From positions 1-64,000 of the forward strand of contig JAEUGY010000042.1 in the NCBI GenBank assembly GCA_016794625.1: a DNA stretch of 64,000 nt, given 5' to 3'. This DNA is from Opitutaceae bacterium (GTDB lineage Bacteria > Verrucomicrobiota > Verrucomicrobiia > Opitutales > Opitutaceae). Shown one piece after another: positions 19,195 to 28,733 of the stretch. The number at the start of each line of letters is the position of its first letter. Position 1 is the stretch's first letter. The notes beneath the pieces were generated by a model. That model saw only the letters and a list, made by a program, of their open reading frames with translations. It did not search any database and was not told where the DNA came from. A program made the position numbers and the translations under genes.

Positions 19195-20409
19195 TTGTTG
19201 AATCGAACTGTGAATCACGGTGCCTCAGAGTCGAAATTGCCAGCGTGGGCTCCATCCGGCGGTGGTGAGGGTTTTGCCACGCGCATCGTTGCCGCGGTTC
19301 CTGATTCTGCGGACAGCGTTGTTTGCACGAGGAAGGGCGCGGCGCGACACATTGATGTGGCCGGTCTGGAGAAACGGATTACTACCGGTGATCGGGTGGC
19401 ACTCGCGCAGGCGATCACCCTAGTCGAGAGCAGAACGGAACAGCATCGTGTTTTGGCCGATGAACTGATCGATCGGCTTACACCGCGATCGCAGCCCTCC
19501 ATTCGAATCGGCATCTCCGGTGTACCCGGTGCTGGAAAGAGCACATTCATTGATTCTTTGGGCCTAAATCTTGTCCGGTTGGGGCGCCGGCTGGCTGTTC
19601 TATCGGTGGATCCAAGCAGTCCGGTCTCAGGCGGTAGTATCCTTGCAGACAAGACACGCATGGACCGACTTGCGCGCGAAGCCGGTGTCTTCATTCGGCC
19701 CTCGCCAAGCGGCGGATTGCTGGGCGGTGTTGCTCGCAGGACGCGCGAGGTCATCGGGCTCTGCGAGGCTGCGGGTTACGACACGATTATTGTTGAGACG
19801 GTCGGTGTCGGGCAGAGCGAGGTCGTCGTCCGCTCAATGGTTGATTGCTTTGTTCTGCTCACCATTGCCGGCACTGGAGATGAGCTCCAAGGAATGAAGA
19901 AGGGCATCCTTGAGCTTGCCCATCTCGTGGTGGTCAACAAGGCGGATGGTGAGAATAGAGTCCGGGCCGAGTCCGCTGCGCTGGAGCTTGAGCGTGCTCT
20001 TCGCTATCTCGATGCAAAAGGGGAGGACGAGAAGCCTAAAGTAAGAACCTGTTCCGCACTCACGGGTGAGGGAGTGGCTGAGATCTGGCTGGCAGTGGAG
20101 GCGTGCATTGACCGAGCCAGGCGTAGAGGTGATTTTGACCGGATACGGAGAAGCCAGAATGTTTCCTGGATGAATGACTTGTTGCTCCAGTTACTTGCTG
20201 ACCGGTGCGAATCCAATAAGCAGTTACGTTCCATGCGTGCTGCAATCGAGAGCGAGGTGGCGGAGGGCCGCGTCTCCGCGCGCCGGGCGGCGCGGATGGT
20301 TGTTGATGAGATGATTACTGGTTGGCGGGATGAGTGCCGCGACGAGGCTCACAATCGTGACGCACTCTTTGGCAAGAAACGAGGAGTAGGCGTGGCTGAC
20401 TTGCCGTAG
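19195..20409 (+). CDS. meaB: MeaB-type GTPase, methylmalonyl-CoA mutase chaperone
   Basis: 404 aa from TTG 19195. MeaB protects and reloads the mutase cobalamin cofactor. The P-loop GVPGAGKST is at 109-117, followed by SVDPSSPVSGGSILADKTRM, ETVGVGQSE and NKADG, the diagnostic G-protein motifs of the family. MeaB proteins are usually about 330 aa; the extra 50-60 N-terminal residues are unconserved, so the true start may be a downstream GTG. It lies directly after mutB. Confidence 0.93.
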   Translation: MLNRTVNHGASESKLPAWAPSGGGEGFATRIVAAVPDSADSVVCTRKGAARHIDVAGLEKRITTGDRVALAQAITLVESRTEQHRVLADELIDRLTPRSQPSIRIGISGVPGAGKSTFIDSLGLNLVRLGRRLAVLSVDPSSPVSGGSILADKTRMDRLAREAGVFIRPSPSGGLLGGVARRTREVIGLCEAAGYDTIIVETVGVGQSEVVVRSMVDCFVLLTIAGTGDELQGMKKGILELAHLVVVNKADGENRVRAESAALELERALRYLDAKGEDEKPKVRTCSALTGEGVAEIWLAVEACIDRARRRGDFDRIRRSQNVSWMNDLLLQLLADRCESNKQLRSMRAAIESEVAEGRVSARRAARMVVDEMITGWRDECRDEAHNRDALFGKKRGVGVADLP

Positions 20410-20446
20410 GCTTGTTGAGCCAGTGGTCAGGACCACTCTCATAGCC

Positions 20447-20866
20447 ATGATACAAAAAATCGATCACCTGGGCATTGCGGTTCGCTCCTTGGAAGAGGCG
20501 ATTCCGTTCTATGAAAACGCGCTTGGACTGCGTTGCGAAGGCAGGGAGGAGGTTGCATCGCAACGAGTGAAGACTGCCTTCTTCAATGTGGACGGAGTTC
20601 ACCTTGAGTTGCTGGAGCCCACCTCCGCCGACAGCCCGATCGCCAAATTTCTGTCGGACAAGGGAGAAGGAATTCACCATATTGCGTTTCGCACCAGCGA
20701 TATTGCCGGTCAACTTGCGCAAGCTTCCGGAGCCGGAGTCCGTCTGATAAATGCTGAGCCCTTCGAAGGAGCAGCGGGTAAGTGGGTCGCTTTCTTGCAT
20801 CCGAAGAGCACGCGTGGCGTCTTGACCGAGTTCTGCGCCTTGAAGAAGGGCGAAGCAGCACATTGA
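20447..20866 (+). CDS. mce: methylmalonyl-CoA epimerase
   Basis: 139 aa, vicinal-oxygen-chelate fold. It converts (R)- to (S)-methylmalonyl-CoA, linking the mutase to the carboxyltransferase. Metal ligands are visible in IDHLGIAV (His near residue 6), EGIHHIAF and LTEFC; catalytic Glu residues of the family are also present. ATG 20447 is preferred over an in-frame codon 24 nt upstream because the family starts right before KIDHLGIAV. It is 11 nt upstream of mmdA. Confidence 0.95.
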   Translation: MIQKIDHLGIAVRSLEEAIPFYENALGLRCEGREEVASQRVKTAFFNVDGVHLELLEPTSADSPIAKFLSDKGEGIHHIAFRTSDIAGQLAQASGAGVRLINAEPFEGAAGKWVAFLHPKSTRGVLTEFCALKKGEAAH

Positions 20867-20877
20867 GGTACATTCAC

Positions 20878-22431
20878 ATGCCAATTCATCCTGATTTACT
20901 TGAGAATCTTCGTTCGCGCCGGGCGGTAGCGCTGGCGGGAGGCGGAGAAGACAAAATCATGGAGCGCCATGCAAAAGGGCAGCTCCACGCGCGCGAAAGA
21001 CTGACCAGCCTCTTTCAAGCGAACACCTTCATGGAGTGGGGACTTCATGCCGATCACGACTGCCACGACTTCGGTTTGGAGAAGAAGTCTCTGCCCGGTG
21101 ATGGAGTCGTCACGGGAGTTGGCTACATTGATGGAAGGCCTGTAGCTGCGTACAGTCATGATTTCACGGTGAGCGGAGGTAGTCTCGGACGTATCCACTC
21201 CAAGAAGATCTGCGACTTGATGGATTACGCGATGAAGTCTGGTATGCCAATTCTGGGCATCAATGATTCGGGCGGTGCTCGAATTCAGGAGGGCGACGAT
21301 TCACTGTCCGGATACGGGCAGGTGTTTTTCCGGAATGTGCTTGCCTCGGGAGTGGTGCCTCAGATTTCGATCATTGCCGGACCTTGTGCGGGAGGAGCCG
21401 CCTACTCGCCGGCCCTGACCGACTTCATCATCATGACGAAGTCGAATGCCAACATGTTCATTTGCGGTCCGGACGTCATCAAGGCGGCGACTGGCCAGAC
21501 GGTTACGATGGATGAGATCGGCAGCGCCCATGCGCATGCGTCGGTCAGTGGCAATATCCACTTCGTGGCGGAGGACGAGAAGCACGCATTGTTGCTCGTG
21601 AAGCGAATACTGTCCTTCATCCCGCCGAATAATGTGATGGATCCTCCGCATCGTCCTTCGCCGAACATCGATCTTTCCCCTGATGCCGCGTTGAACGATT
21701 TAGTGCCTGCCGATTCGAAGACGCCCTTTGATGTCACGCAGGTGATTCGGCGCTTGGTGGACGAAGGGGATTTCCTTGAGGTGCAAAAAGAATGGGCGAA
21801 GAATCTTGTGGTTGGCTTTGGCAGGATGCAGGGGGTGGTCGTGGGGATTGTAGCCAATCAATCCATGGTCAAGGCCGGAACCTTGGACATCGATTCATCC
21901 GACAAAGGCGCTAGATTTATCCGATTCTGCAACGTGTTTAATATACCTATCGTTACCTTGGTTGACATACCCGGGTTTATGCCGGGCCTGGCACAGGAGC
22001 GCGGTGGGATTATCCGACATGGCGCTAAAATGTTGTTTGCCTATGCGGCGGCGACAGTTCCGAAACTCACCGTCATTTTGCGAAAGGCATATGGAGGCGC
22101 CTATTTGGCGATGTGCAGTGCCGACATGGGTGCGGACGTGGTCTATGCTTGGCCTGGATCTGAGATTGCGGTGATGGGGGCAGAAGGCGCGGTCAAGATA
22201 CTCTACCGCCGGGAACTAGCTGCGGCGACCGAACCGCATACGTTGGAAGAAACATTGGTCGCTCAATATCGCGACAAGTTCGCATCGCCTTATGCCGCTG
22301 CTCGCAAAGGAATGATCACCGACGTCATTGAACCGTCCCAGACGAGGGCTGTTCTATCTATGGCGCTCAGGAATACCTTGTCGAAACGTGAGACCCGTCC
22401 ACCCAAGAAGCACGGGAATATCCCGCTATGA
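20878..22431 (+). CDS. mmdA: acyl-CoA carboxyltransferase, MmdA / transcarboxylase 12S type
   Basis: 517 aa. Transfers carboxyl between methylmalonyl-CoA and biotin. Both crotonase-like halves are complete: N-terminal GINDSGGARIQEG and GPCAGGAAYSPALTD (oxyanion hole), C-terminal VDIPGFMPG and RKAYGGAYLAMC. It is of the PccB/MmdA class rather than AccD, having no zinc ribbon. The context (5S subunit, biotin carrier, mutase, no biotin carboxylase) supports transcarboxylase use. A propionyl-CoA carboxylase beta role is possible if a biotin carboxylase is encoded elsewhere. Confidence 0.94.
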   Translation: MPIHPDLLENLRSRRAVALAGGGEDKIMERHAKGQLHARERLTSLFQANTFMEWGLHADHDCHDFGLEKKSLPGDGVVTGVGYIDGRPVAAYSHDFTVSGGSLGRIHSKKICDLMDYAMKSGMPILGINDSGGARIQEGDDSLSGYGQVFFRNVLASGVVPQISIIAGPCAGGAAYSPALTDFIIMTKSNANMFICGPDVIKAATGQTVTMDEIGSAHAHASVSGNIHFVAEDEKHALLLVKRILSFIPPNNVMDPPHRPSPNIDLSPDAALNDLVPADSKTPFDVTQVIRRLVDEGDFLEVQKEWAKNLVVGFGRMQGVVVGIVANQSMVKAGTLDIDSSDKGARFIRFCNVFNIPIVTLVDIPGFMPGLAQERGGIIRHGAKMLFAYAAATVPKLTVILRKAYGGAYLAMCSADMGADVVYAWPGSEIAVMGAEGAVKILYRRELAAATEPHTLEETLVAQYRDKFASPYAAARKGMITDVIEPSQTRAVLSMALRNTLSKRETRPPKKHGNIPL

Positions 22432-22563
22432 CGGGCGCCATGCGTGGACATGAGTAAAATTGATCTCACCAGGATGAATATCAAGAGGGATAATTGCCTT
22501 CGGTTTGCGGGAATGGCAATTCATCGTTTACAGCGCTAACCAAGAACAAGTTAATCTATTTCC

Positions 22564-22971
22564 ATGAAAAAGCTTAGAGTTACTGTCGACGGCAAGTCCT
22601 ACGATGTCGTTGTTGAGGTTTTGGACGGTTCATCAGCGCCCGGCGCGGCTGAGGTAGGAAAAGCCGTAACCTCAGCAACTCCTGCCTCTCCTCCAAGAGC
22701 GGTTCTAGAGGCCGCGCCCAAGGCCGAAAGCAGCGAAACCGCACGTGCTACGGGCGGTGTGAACGCGGTGGCCAGTCCTCTCTCGGGCAAGATTGTTTCC
22801 ATAGATGTCGTTGTAGGACAGGGGGTAAACGAGGGTATGCAAGTAGCGACGATCGAGGCGATGAAGATGAACACATTTGTCTACGCATCCAAACAAGGAC
22901 GCGTAAGCGCGGTGCACGTAAAGGCAGGTGATGCGGTGGAGGAAGGAGCTCCTCTGATCGATCTCGCGTAG
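22564..22971 (+). CDS. biotin carrier protein (transcarboxylase 1.3S type)
   Basis: 135 aa. Swinging-arm protein of the carboxyltransferase complex. It starts with KLRVTVDGKSYDVVVEVLDG, followed by an Ala/Pro linker (23-65) and a biotinyl domain (66-135) with the biotinylation motif EAMKM (Lys101). The opening strand closely resembles the truncated C-terminus of the 5S-type subunit at 13318, suggesting both derive from one ancestral fused protein. It lies 132 nt after mmdA; the spacer has no clear terminator. Confidence 0.95.
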   Translation: MKKLRVTVDGKSYDVVVEVLDGSSAPGAAEVGKAVTSATPASPPRAVLEAAPKAESSETARATGGVNAVASPLSGKIVSIDVVVGQGVNEGMQVATIEAMKMNTFVYASKQGRVSAVHVKAGDAVEEGAPLIDLA

Positions 22972-23577
22972 CGCCGCAGCATCTCTTTCCGCTCAGGGAC
23001 GAGCTAGGGCCTGCGATGAAACGAGGCACCTTGGGGCTTGAGGGTTGCCTAGTTCGATCAACGTACGGAGTGGGGGACTAGGACGATGGATGATTGGTAG
23101 CTACGCGACCCAATCGACGAGGTTCGTCGCCTAACCGCTGACCACGCTGGTGCTGGTGGTCAGCTGATGCCAATTCACTCAGATAAGGTGGAATAGGGAC
23201 AGCTCGTACACCACGACTCGGAGCCGAACCGCCGCGCGCCGATGCGGGCAGTTCGGGCCCGTAGAATCTAGTATGGCGTCACGGATTTACCCCTGAGGGT
23301 CGTGCGCTGGAAGAAACGCACGTTCATGCAAAAAGCCAACGATACTGCAGGCGGTCGCACGGAGCGAAAACCCCCTTTGCTGAAGAGGAACGGTAGGACA
23401 CATCTGAAGATGGGGACGACGGTGCGCCGAGCGTTTCTGTGACATGATGCGTCGTCCCAAGCCGACTCGCCCCGGTTTCTTCCCCCGCGCTCCACTTTCT
23501 GTCAGATTGTTCTTGCCGAGGGGAGCATGGTTGCTAATTTCCCCCTCTTTTCGCCATTTCCGAGACCACAATTTCGT
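22972..23577. other. 606-bp gap between the biotin carrier gene and rpsL
   Basis: No recognised gene. The middle 410 nt are rich in perfect inverted repeats and are listed separately. A 38-46 codon basic open frame (23302/23326-23442) is present but unsupported by family knowledge. The rpsL promoter probably lies in the last 120 bp; boxes cannot be assigned with confidence. Confidence 0.6.
23048..23458. ncRNA. candidate structured RNA of unknown family
   Basis: Five perfect or near-perfect hairpins lie in 410 nt: 23048-23053/23077-23082, 23115-23120/23124-23129, 23137-23145/23156-23164 (GCTGACCAC), 23224-23233/23247-23256, and 23301-23306/23317-23322. A last 9-bp stem GGGACGACG/CGTCGTCCC joins 23413-23421 to 23450-23458. 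I could not match it to tmRNA, RNase P RNA, SRP RNA, 6S RNA or a cobalamin riboswitch. It could instead be a long rpsL leader or a decayed gene. The strand is not determined. Confidence 0.35.
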
Positions 23578-23961
23578 ATGCCGACCATCAACCAACTCGT
23601 GCGCAAAGGCCGCCGGAATATCCGTGCGAAGTCTAAATCGCCGGCACTTTCCGGCAACCCCTTCCGCCGTGGTGTCTGCGTGCAGGTCATGACCCGCACG
23701 CCCAAGAAGCCAAACTCCGCCATCCGAAAAGTGGCCAAGGTTCGGCTCACCAATGGGAATGAAGTCATTTCATACATTCCTGATGAAGGTCATAACCTCC
23801 AGGAGCACTCTATCGTCTTGGTTCGAGGTGGTCGTGTGAAGGATTTGCCTGGAGTTCGTTATCATATCGTCCGCGGTACGCTTGACGCTACCGGTGTAGA
23901 AAAACGCCGTCGGAGTCGGTCCAAGTACGGTGTTAAGCGCCCGAAGGAAAAGAAGGCCTAA
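23578..23961 (+). CDS. rpsL: 30S ribosomal protein S12
   Basis: S12, 127 aa; decoding-centre protein. The motif [17 protein letters not shown] includes the lysine (E. coli Lys42 equivalent) linked to streptomycin response, and [15 protein letters not shown] is intact, so a streptomycin-sensitive type is expected. The usual CPQ before RGVC is NPF here. ATG 23578 is chosen by the family start [11 protein letters not shown]. rpsG follows after 24 nt. Confidence 0.98.
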   Translation: MPTINQLVRKGRRNIRAKSKSPALSGNPFRRGVCVQVMTRTPKKPNSAIRKVAKVRLTNGNEVISYIPDEGHNLQEHSIVLVRGGRVKDLPGVRYHIVRGTLDATGVEKRRRSRSKYGVKRPKEKKA

Positions 23962-23985
23962 TCTTTAGCTAGGAGAATACTGACT

Positions 23986-24459
23986 ATGTCACGTCGTCAC
24001 AGAGCAGACAAACGCACCATTGAGCCGGATATCCGCTATGGCAGCCCCCTTGTTGCCCACCTCGTTCATGTTGTAATGAAGAGCGGCAAGAAGAACCTAG
24101 CCGAGCGCATCGTCTATGGTGCCTTTGAGAAGGTGTCGGAAAAGCTGGAAAAAGGCGATCCGGTTGACCTCTTGATCGGCGCGATGGAAAACGCGCGCCC
24201 TCGTCTCGAAGTCAAGAGCCGTCGTGTTGGCGGTGCCACCTATCAGGTACCGGTGGAAATTTCTTTCGAACGTCAGGAGAGCCTCGCGCTTCGTTGGATT
24301 GTTACTGCAGCGGGAACTCGCAAGGGTGTTCCCATGCGTGATGCGTTGGCCGCGGAGATCGTCGATGCCTATAACAACACGGGCAGCGTCGTAAAGAAGA
24401 AGGAAGACACGCACAAGATGGCTCAGGCCAATCGTGCGTTTGCTCACCTTCGCTGGTAA
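23986..24459 (+). CDS. rpsG: 30S ribosomal protein S7
   Basis: S7, 157 aa, normal length; it starts assembly of the 30S head. Conserved motifs include [17 protein letters not shown] and [13 protein letters not shown], and the end [19 protein letters not shown] is typical. A Shine-Dalgarno site AGGAGA lies upstream of ATG 23986. fusA follows after 29 nt (str cluster). Confidence 0.98.
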   Translation: MSRRHRADKRTIEPDIRYGSPLVAHLVHVVMKSGKKNLAERIVYGAFEKVSEKLEKGDPVDLLIGAMENARPRLEVKSRRVGGATYQVPVEISFERQESLALRWIVTAAGTRKGVPMRDALAAEIVDAYNNTGSVVKKKEDTHKMAQANRAFAHLRW

Positions 24460-24488
24460 ACTGATTATATTGGAAGCAGAGATCGCCC

Positions 24489-26675
24489 ATGTCCGCCGCC
24501 ATCGACATTAAAATCGTTACCGATAAAGCACATGTTTCATCGGTCAATTCACCGAATCGCCCATTTCCGCTGGAATGGACGAGAAACATAGGCATTGCCG
24601 CTCACATCGATGCGGGTAAGACCACCACGACTGAACGCATCCTGTTCTACTCGGGCGCGGTACACAAGATGGGCGAAGTGCATGAAGGCTCCACGGTGAC
24701 CGATTGGATGGAGCAGGAACGTGAGCGTGGTATCACGATCACGGCAGCGGCCATTTCTTGCGCATGGAATGCATCGTGCGGCCCTTGGAAGGGTATCAAA
24801 CAACGCATCAATATTATTGATACTCCCGGCCACGTTGACTTCACGGCGGAGGTTGAGCGCTCGTTGAGAGTCCTTGACGGCGCGGTCGCAGTGTTTTGCG
24901 CGGTTGCGGGCGTGCAGCCACAGTCCGAAACCGTTTGGCGTCAGGCCAACAAATACCGCGTGCCTCGCGTGGCGTTCATCAACAAGATGGACCGCACCGG
25001 CGCTGATTTCTTTAGAGCGGTGCAGGAAATGCGCGACAAGCTCAAGGCGAACGCACATCCGCTCTTCATCCCGATTGGCAAAGAGGAGAACTTTACGGGC
25101 CTGATCGATCTGGTCCAGCGTATCGCTTACATCTTTGACGAAACGACAGATCCGCTCGGACTGAATCCAATCACGAGTGAGATTCCAGAAGCTTACTCGA
25201 CCCAGGCGCAGGAATATCGCGACAAGCTGATTGAAGCGGTCTCGGATTTCGACGATGTGATCGCCGAAAAGTACCTGAGTGGAGAAGAGATCACGAATGA
25301 CGAATTGATGCTGGGTATTCGCAAGGCGACGATCTCCCTTCAGTTCACCGGAGTGATACCCGGTTCTGCGTTCAAGAAGAAAGGCGTCCAGCGGCTCCTT
25401 GATTGCGTCGTGAACTACCTTCCGAATCCGATCGATGTGCCGCCGATGAAGGGGCAGGATTCCGATGGAAAGGAAGTCTACGCCACTGTCGACGACAAGT
25501 CGAAGCTCGCCGGACTCGCGTTCAAGCTATGGAGTGATCCGTTCGTCGGAAAACTCGTCTTCTTCCGGGTGTATACTGGTACGGTTGCCAAAGGCATGTC
25601 CCTTTATAATCCACGCACCCGTCGCACCGAGCGTGTTTCGCGCCTGGTTCTGATGCGTGCCATTGAACGCGAAGAAATCGATGTCGCGTACGCGGGTGAC
25701 ATCTGCGCGCTCGTAGGCGTTAAAGACGTCATAACGGGAGATACTCTGAGTCACGAGGATAACGATATCCGTCTTGAACCGCCCTCATTCCCCGATCCCG
25801 TGATCGCGATGTCCATCGAGCCAAATTCGAAGGCCGATCAGGAAAAGATGGGAACGGCGCTGCAGAGACTGGTCGCAGAGGATCCTACCCTGCGCGTCTC
25901 CACCGACCCGGATACTGGCCAAATCATCCTTGCGGGCATGGGGGAGCTGCACCTTGAAATCATTCGCGATCGCATGAAGCGCGAGTTCAAGGTAGAAGCA
26001 ACATCCGGCAAACCGCAGATCGCCTACCGTGAGACCGTTACTGTGCCTGCTGATGGCGAAGGAAAGTTCATCCGCCAATCCGGTGGCAAAGGTCAGTATG
26101 GCCACGTGGTGGTGAAAATCGAGCCCAACGAAAAGGGTAAGGGTGTCGAGGTCGTGAACGAAATCGTTGGTGGATCAATTCCCAAAGAATTTATCAAGCC
26201 GGCGACCGAAGGAATCCTCGAAGGCGCGAACAATGGTGTCGTTGCCGGTTACCCGGTCGTTGATGCGATCATCCGCATTGTCGATGGTTCATTCCACGAA
26301 GTGGACTCGTCAGAATTGGCGTTTAAGATGGCGGGCATTTTTGGCTTCAAGGAAGCGATGAAGAAGGCCAAGCCCATCCTGCTTGAACCCATCATGGCGG
26401 TTGAATTGACCACTCCGGAAGAATACCAAGGAGATTTGATGGGGGACATCAATCGTCGGCGCGGGACCATCCAAGGCATGGAGAACAAGGCGGGGGCGTG
26501 TATCGTCACGGCTGCAGTTCCGCTGGAAACTCTCTTTGGCTATGTGACGGACATCCGTTCGCTTTCCAAAGGACGCGCAAGCGCGTCCATCACACCTTCG
26601 CACTTCGAGCAGGTGCCCAACAATCTTCTCACGAAGATCGTTGAGTCGTCTTCGAAAGCGCCCGCACGTACCTAA
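24489..26675 (+). CDS. fusA: translation elongation factor G
   Basis: EF-G, 728 aa; drives translocation by GTP hydrolysis. The G domain carries [15 protein letters not shown] (P-loop), RGITIT (switch I, normal here unlike EF-Tu), DTPGHVDF and NKMDR; domains II-V are complete, with GMGELHLEI and GKGQYGHV (domain IV tip region). An N-terminal extension of about 30 residues precedes the G domain; ATG 24489 has CC-ATG context. There is no tuf copy after it. Confidence 0.98.
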   Translation: MSAAIDIKIVTDKAHVSSVNSPNRPFPLEWTRNIGIAAHIDAGKTTTTERILFYSGAVHKMGEVHEGSTVTDWMEQERERGITITAAAISCAWNASCGPWKGIKQRINIIDTPGHVDFTAEVERSLRVLDGAVAVFCAVAGVQPQSETVWRQANKYRVPRVAFINKMDRTGADFFRAVQEMRDKLKANAHPLFIPIGKEENFTGLIDLVQRIAYIFDETTDPLGLNPITSEIPEAYSTQAQEYRDKLIEAVSDFDDVIAEKYLSGEEITNDELMLGIRKATISLQFTGVIPGSAFKKKGVQRLLDCVVNYLPNPIDVPPMKGQDSDGKEVYATVDDKSKLAGLAFKLWSDPFVGKLVFFRVYTGTVAKGMSLYNPRTRRTERVSRLVLMRAIEREEIDVAYAGDICALVGVKDVITGDTLSHEDNDIRLEPPSFPDPVIAMSIEPNSKADQEKMGTALQRLVAEDPTLRVSTDPDTGQIILAGMGELHLEIIRDRMKREFKVEATSGKPQIAYRETVTVPADGEGKFIRQSGGKGQYGHVVVKIEPNEKGKGVEVVNEIVGGSIPKEFIKPATEGILEGANNGVVAGYPVVDAIIRIVDGSFHEVDSSELAFKMAGIFGFKEAMKKAKPILLEPIMAVELTTPEEYQGDLMGDINRRRGTIQGMENKAGACIVTAAVPLETLFGYVTDIRSLSKGRASASITPSHFEQVPNNLLTKIVESSSKAPART

Positions 26676-26695
26676 CCCTTCGTTCTTTTTTCGCC

Positions 26696-27004
26696 ATGAA
26701 AGGCCAACGCATTCGCATTAAACTTCAAGGTTTCGACTATCGAGTCATCGATCAGTCTGCCTTGGAAATCGTTGAAACCGCAAAGCGCTCTGGTGCGCGC
26801 GTCTCCGGTCCGATTCCGTTGCCGACACGCATCGACAAGCTTTCCGTCAACCGTTCACCGCATGTTGACAAAAAGTCGATGGAGCAGTTCGAAACTCGAA
26901 CGCACAAACGCTTGATCGATATTATTGAACCGACCGCCCAGACTGTGGATGAGTTGAAGAAGCTCAATCTACCGTCAGGTGTCGATATCACCATTAACGT
27001 TTAA
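26696..27004 (+). CDS. rpsJ: 30S ribosomal protein S10
   Basis: S10, 102 aa, also a NusG-binding antitermination factor (NusE). The core begins with [16 protein letters not shown] and contains [24 protein letters not shown], both conserved. Start ATG 26696 has a CC-ATG context. It lies only 20 nt after fusA, so str and S10 clusters are likely co-transcribed. Confidence 0.98.
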   Translation: MKGQRIRIKLQGFDYRVIDQSALEIVETAKRSGARVSGPIPLPTRIDKLSVNRSPHVDKKSMEQFETRTHKRLIDIIEPTAQTVDELKKLNLPSGVDITINV

Positions 27005-27032
27005 GCTGCACCCAGCAAAGTACTCCACAGTC

Positions 27033-27063
27033 TAGCGGCAACTCCCCGCGAATGGGGAATCGC
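27033..27063 (+). promoter_or_regulatory. hairpin between rpsJ and rplC
   Basis: AGCG (27033-27036) and TCCCC (27042-27046) pair with GGGGA (27053-27057) and CGCT (27060-27063), giving a bulged hairpin in the 104-nt rpsJ–rplC spacer. It could take part in S10 operon feedback control, but no known L4 site is recognised. Confidence 0.25.
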
Positions 27064-27108
27064 TAATGTAGGTCCTTAAACGGAAACCTTCCACCTACCA
27101 CTTAGCCC

Positions 27109-27762
27109 ATGTCAATCAGTACACTCATCGGTAAAAAACTCGGCATGACCCAAGTCTATGACGCGCAAAACGTCTTAGTCCCGGTCACCGTGGTCGAAGC
27201 AGGACCCTGCTCAGTGGTCCAAGTTAAAACTGTCGAAAAGGACGGTTACGACGCTGTTCAATTGGGTTTTTCCCAGTCGAAAGAAAAGAATGCCTCCAAG
27301 GCGGAGTTAAATCACGCCAAGAAGGCTGGGATCGCAGGCGCACCCCGGGTTCTCAGTGAGGTCCGCCTCGCTTCCAAATCCGCCCTCAAGCCGGGTGACG
27401 TAGTCACCGTCGATAGCTTTAAAGAGGGTCAGTACGTGGATGTCATCGGCATCACGAAAGGAAAAGGATTTCAAGGCGTGGTCCGCCGTTTTCGCGTTGC
27501 CGGCGGTCCGGCCTCACACGGATCGATGTTCCATCGACGCATCGGCTCCATCGGTATGCGTCAGACGCCGGGTCGGTCCTGGAAGAATCAAGCGATGCCT
27601 GGTCATATGGGCAACGAACGTCGCACCATGCAGAACTTACGTGTGGTGAAGGTACTTCCGGAAAAGAACCTCCTCTTGGTCAAGGGCGCCATCCCAGGCG
27701 CGAACGGTGACGATGTCATTGTTCGAACCGCGATTAAAGGACAGCCCAAGACTAATTCTTAA
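27109..27762 (+). CDS. rplC: 50S ribosomal protein L3
   Basis: L3, 217 aa, normal length; shapes the peptidyl transferase entrance. The start LIGKKLGMTQVYD and the long loop motif GGPASHGSMFHRRIGSIG with MGNERRTMQNL are conserved. ATG 27109 is in CC-ATG context. rplD follows after 20 nt. Confidence 0.98.
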   Translation: MSISTLIGKKLGMTQVYDAQNVLVPVTVVEAGPCSVVQVKTVEKDGYDAVQLGFSQSKEKNASKAELNHAKKAGIAGAPRVLSEVRLASKSALKPGDVVTVDSFKEGQYVDVIGITKGKGFQGVVRRFRVAGGPASHGSMFHRRIGSIGMRQTPGRSWKNQAMPGHMGNERRTMQNLRVVKVLPEKNLLLVKGAIPGANGDDVIVRTAIKGQPKTNS

Positions 27763-27782
27763 ATTCAGGAGGGACCACAGCC

Positions 27783-28418
27783 ATGAAGCTTAAAGTTTAC
27801 AGTTCCGACGGTTCTTCGTCACGCGATCAGGACTTCCCCAATCTCCCCGTTTTTGAAGGAGATAAAGGTGTCCAAGCCGTGAAGGAAGTTATCGTCGCAA
27901 TTCGCGCCAATCAACGTCAGGGAACTCGCTCCACCAAGACACGCGGTGAAGTGTCTGGAGGCGGTAAGAAGCCCTGGCGTCAAAAGGGCACGGGCCGCGC
28001 TCGAGCCGGTTCGATTCGTTCTCCTCTCTGGGTTGGCGGCGGCGTCGTTTTTGGTCCGCGTCCCCGCGACTTCTCCAAGAAGATCAACAACAAAGTCAAG
28101 GCTTTGGCTTTCAGCCGTGCCTTGTTCGATCGCGCTAGTGCAGGCGAAGTGGTTGTGATCGAGAAAGTCGCCTTCTCCGCGGCAAAGACGAAACAAGTAA
28201 AAGACGTCGTGGGGCGCATTGAGCCCAAGGGCAAATTGCTTTTGGTCGATGCACCCTTTGCTCCGGAATCAATTCGTGCGGCCCGGAATCTGGCGCGTGT
28301 TTCTCTCCAAGAGGCATCCAAGCTGAATGCCTTGGATTTGGCTCACTACAAAAAGATCATTGTCAGCTCGGCTGCGTTGGAAGCCATCCTTGCCCGTATT
28401 AACGGCTCCCAGAACTAA
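27783..28418 (+). CDS. rplD: 50S ribosomal protein L4
   Basis: L4, 211 aa; lines the exit tunnel and in some bacteria represses its own operon. The tunnel loop motif GGGKKPWRQKGTGRARAGS (59-77) and the following FGPRPRDFSKKINNK are typical. It has a Shine-Dalgarno site (AGGAGG) as well as CC before ATG 27783. The stop codon is 1 nt before the rplW start. Confidence 0.98.
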   Translation: MKLKVYSSDGSSSRDQDFPNLPVFEGDKGVQAVKEVIVAIRANQRQGTRSTKTRGEVSGGGKKPWRQKGTGRARAGSIRSPLWVGGGVVFGPRPRDFSKKINNKVKALAFSRALFDRASAGEVVVIEKVAFSAAKTKQVKDVVGRIEPKGKLLLVDAPFAPESIRAARNLARVSLQEASKLNALDLAHYKKIIVSSAALEAILARINGSQN

Positions 28419-28419
28419 G

Positions 28420-28701
28420 ATGAACGCCCATAACGTACTCAAGATGGTCCGGTTGACGGAGAAGGCCACCAAGGCTTCGTCGGAGCTGGGTCAATATACA
28501 TTCGAAATCACGTCAGGTGCGACCAAGGGCGCTGTGCGACTCGCAGTCGAGCAGACGTTCAAGGTCAAGGTCACCCGCGTGAATATACAGAATTACCGCG
28601 GAAAAAACAAGCGTGGGCGTTCGGGACAACCGAGCGTAACGTCTGATTACCGCAAGGCAATAGTAACGCTGAAAGCTGGCGACAAGATCGAGTTGGTCTG
28701 A
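28420..28701 (+). CDS. rplW: 50S ribosomal protein L23
   Basis: L23, 93 aa; docking site at the exit tunnel for trigger factor and SRP. LTEKATKASSELGQYTF and the motif VNIQNYRGKNKRGR are typical. ATG 28420 begins one base after the rplD stop, giving translational coupling; a longer upstream frame would overlap rplD and is rejected. Confidence 0.95.
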   Translation: MNAHNVLKMVRLTEKATKASSELGQYTFEITSGATKGAVRLAVEQTFKVKVTRVNIQNYRGKNKRGRSGQPSVTSDYRKAIVTLKAGDKIELV

Positions 28702-28733
28702 ACGACCGCGCCTACCTACGGAGAATAATTCAA

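Noticed and set aside
23048..23458. tmRNA or RNase P RNA
   Set aside because: Size fits, but I find neither the tRNA-like TTCGANTC arm and ALAA tag of tmRNA nor the GAGGAAAGTCC core of RNase P RNA on either strand.
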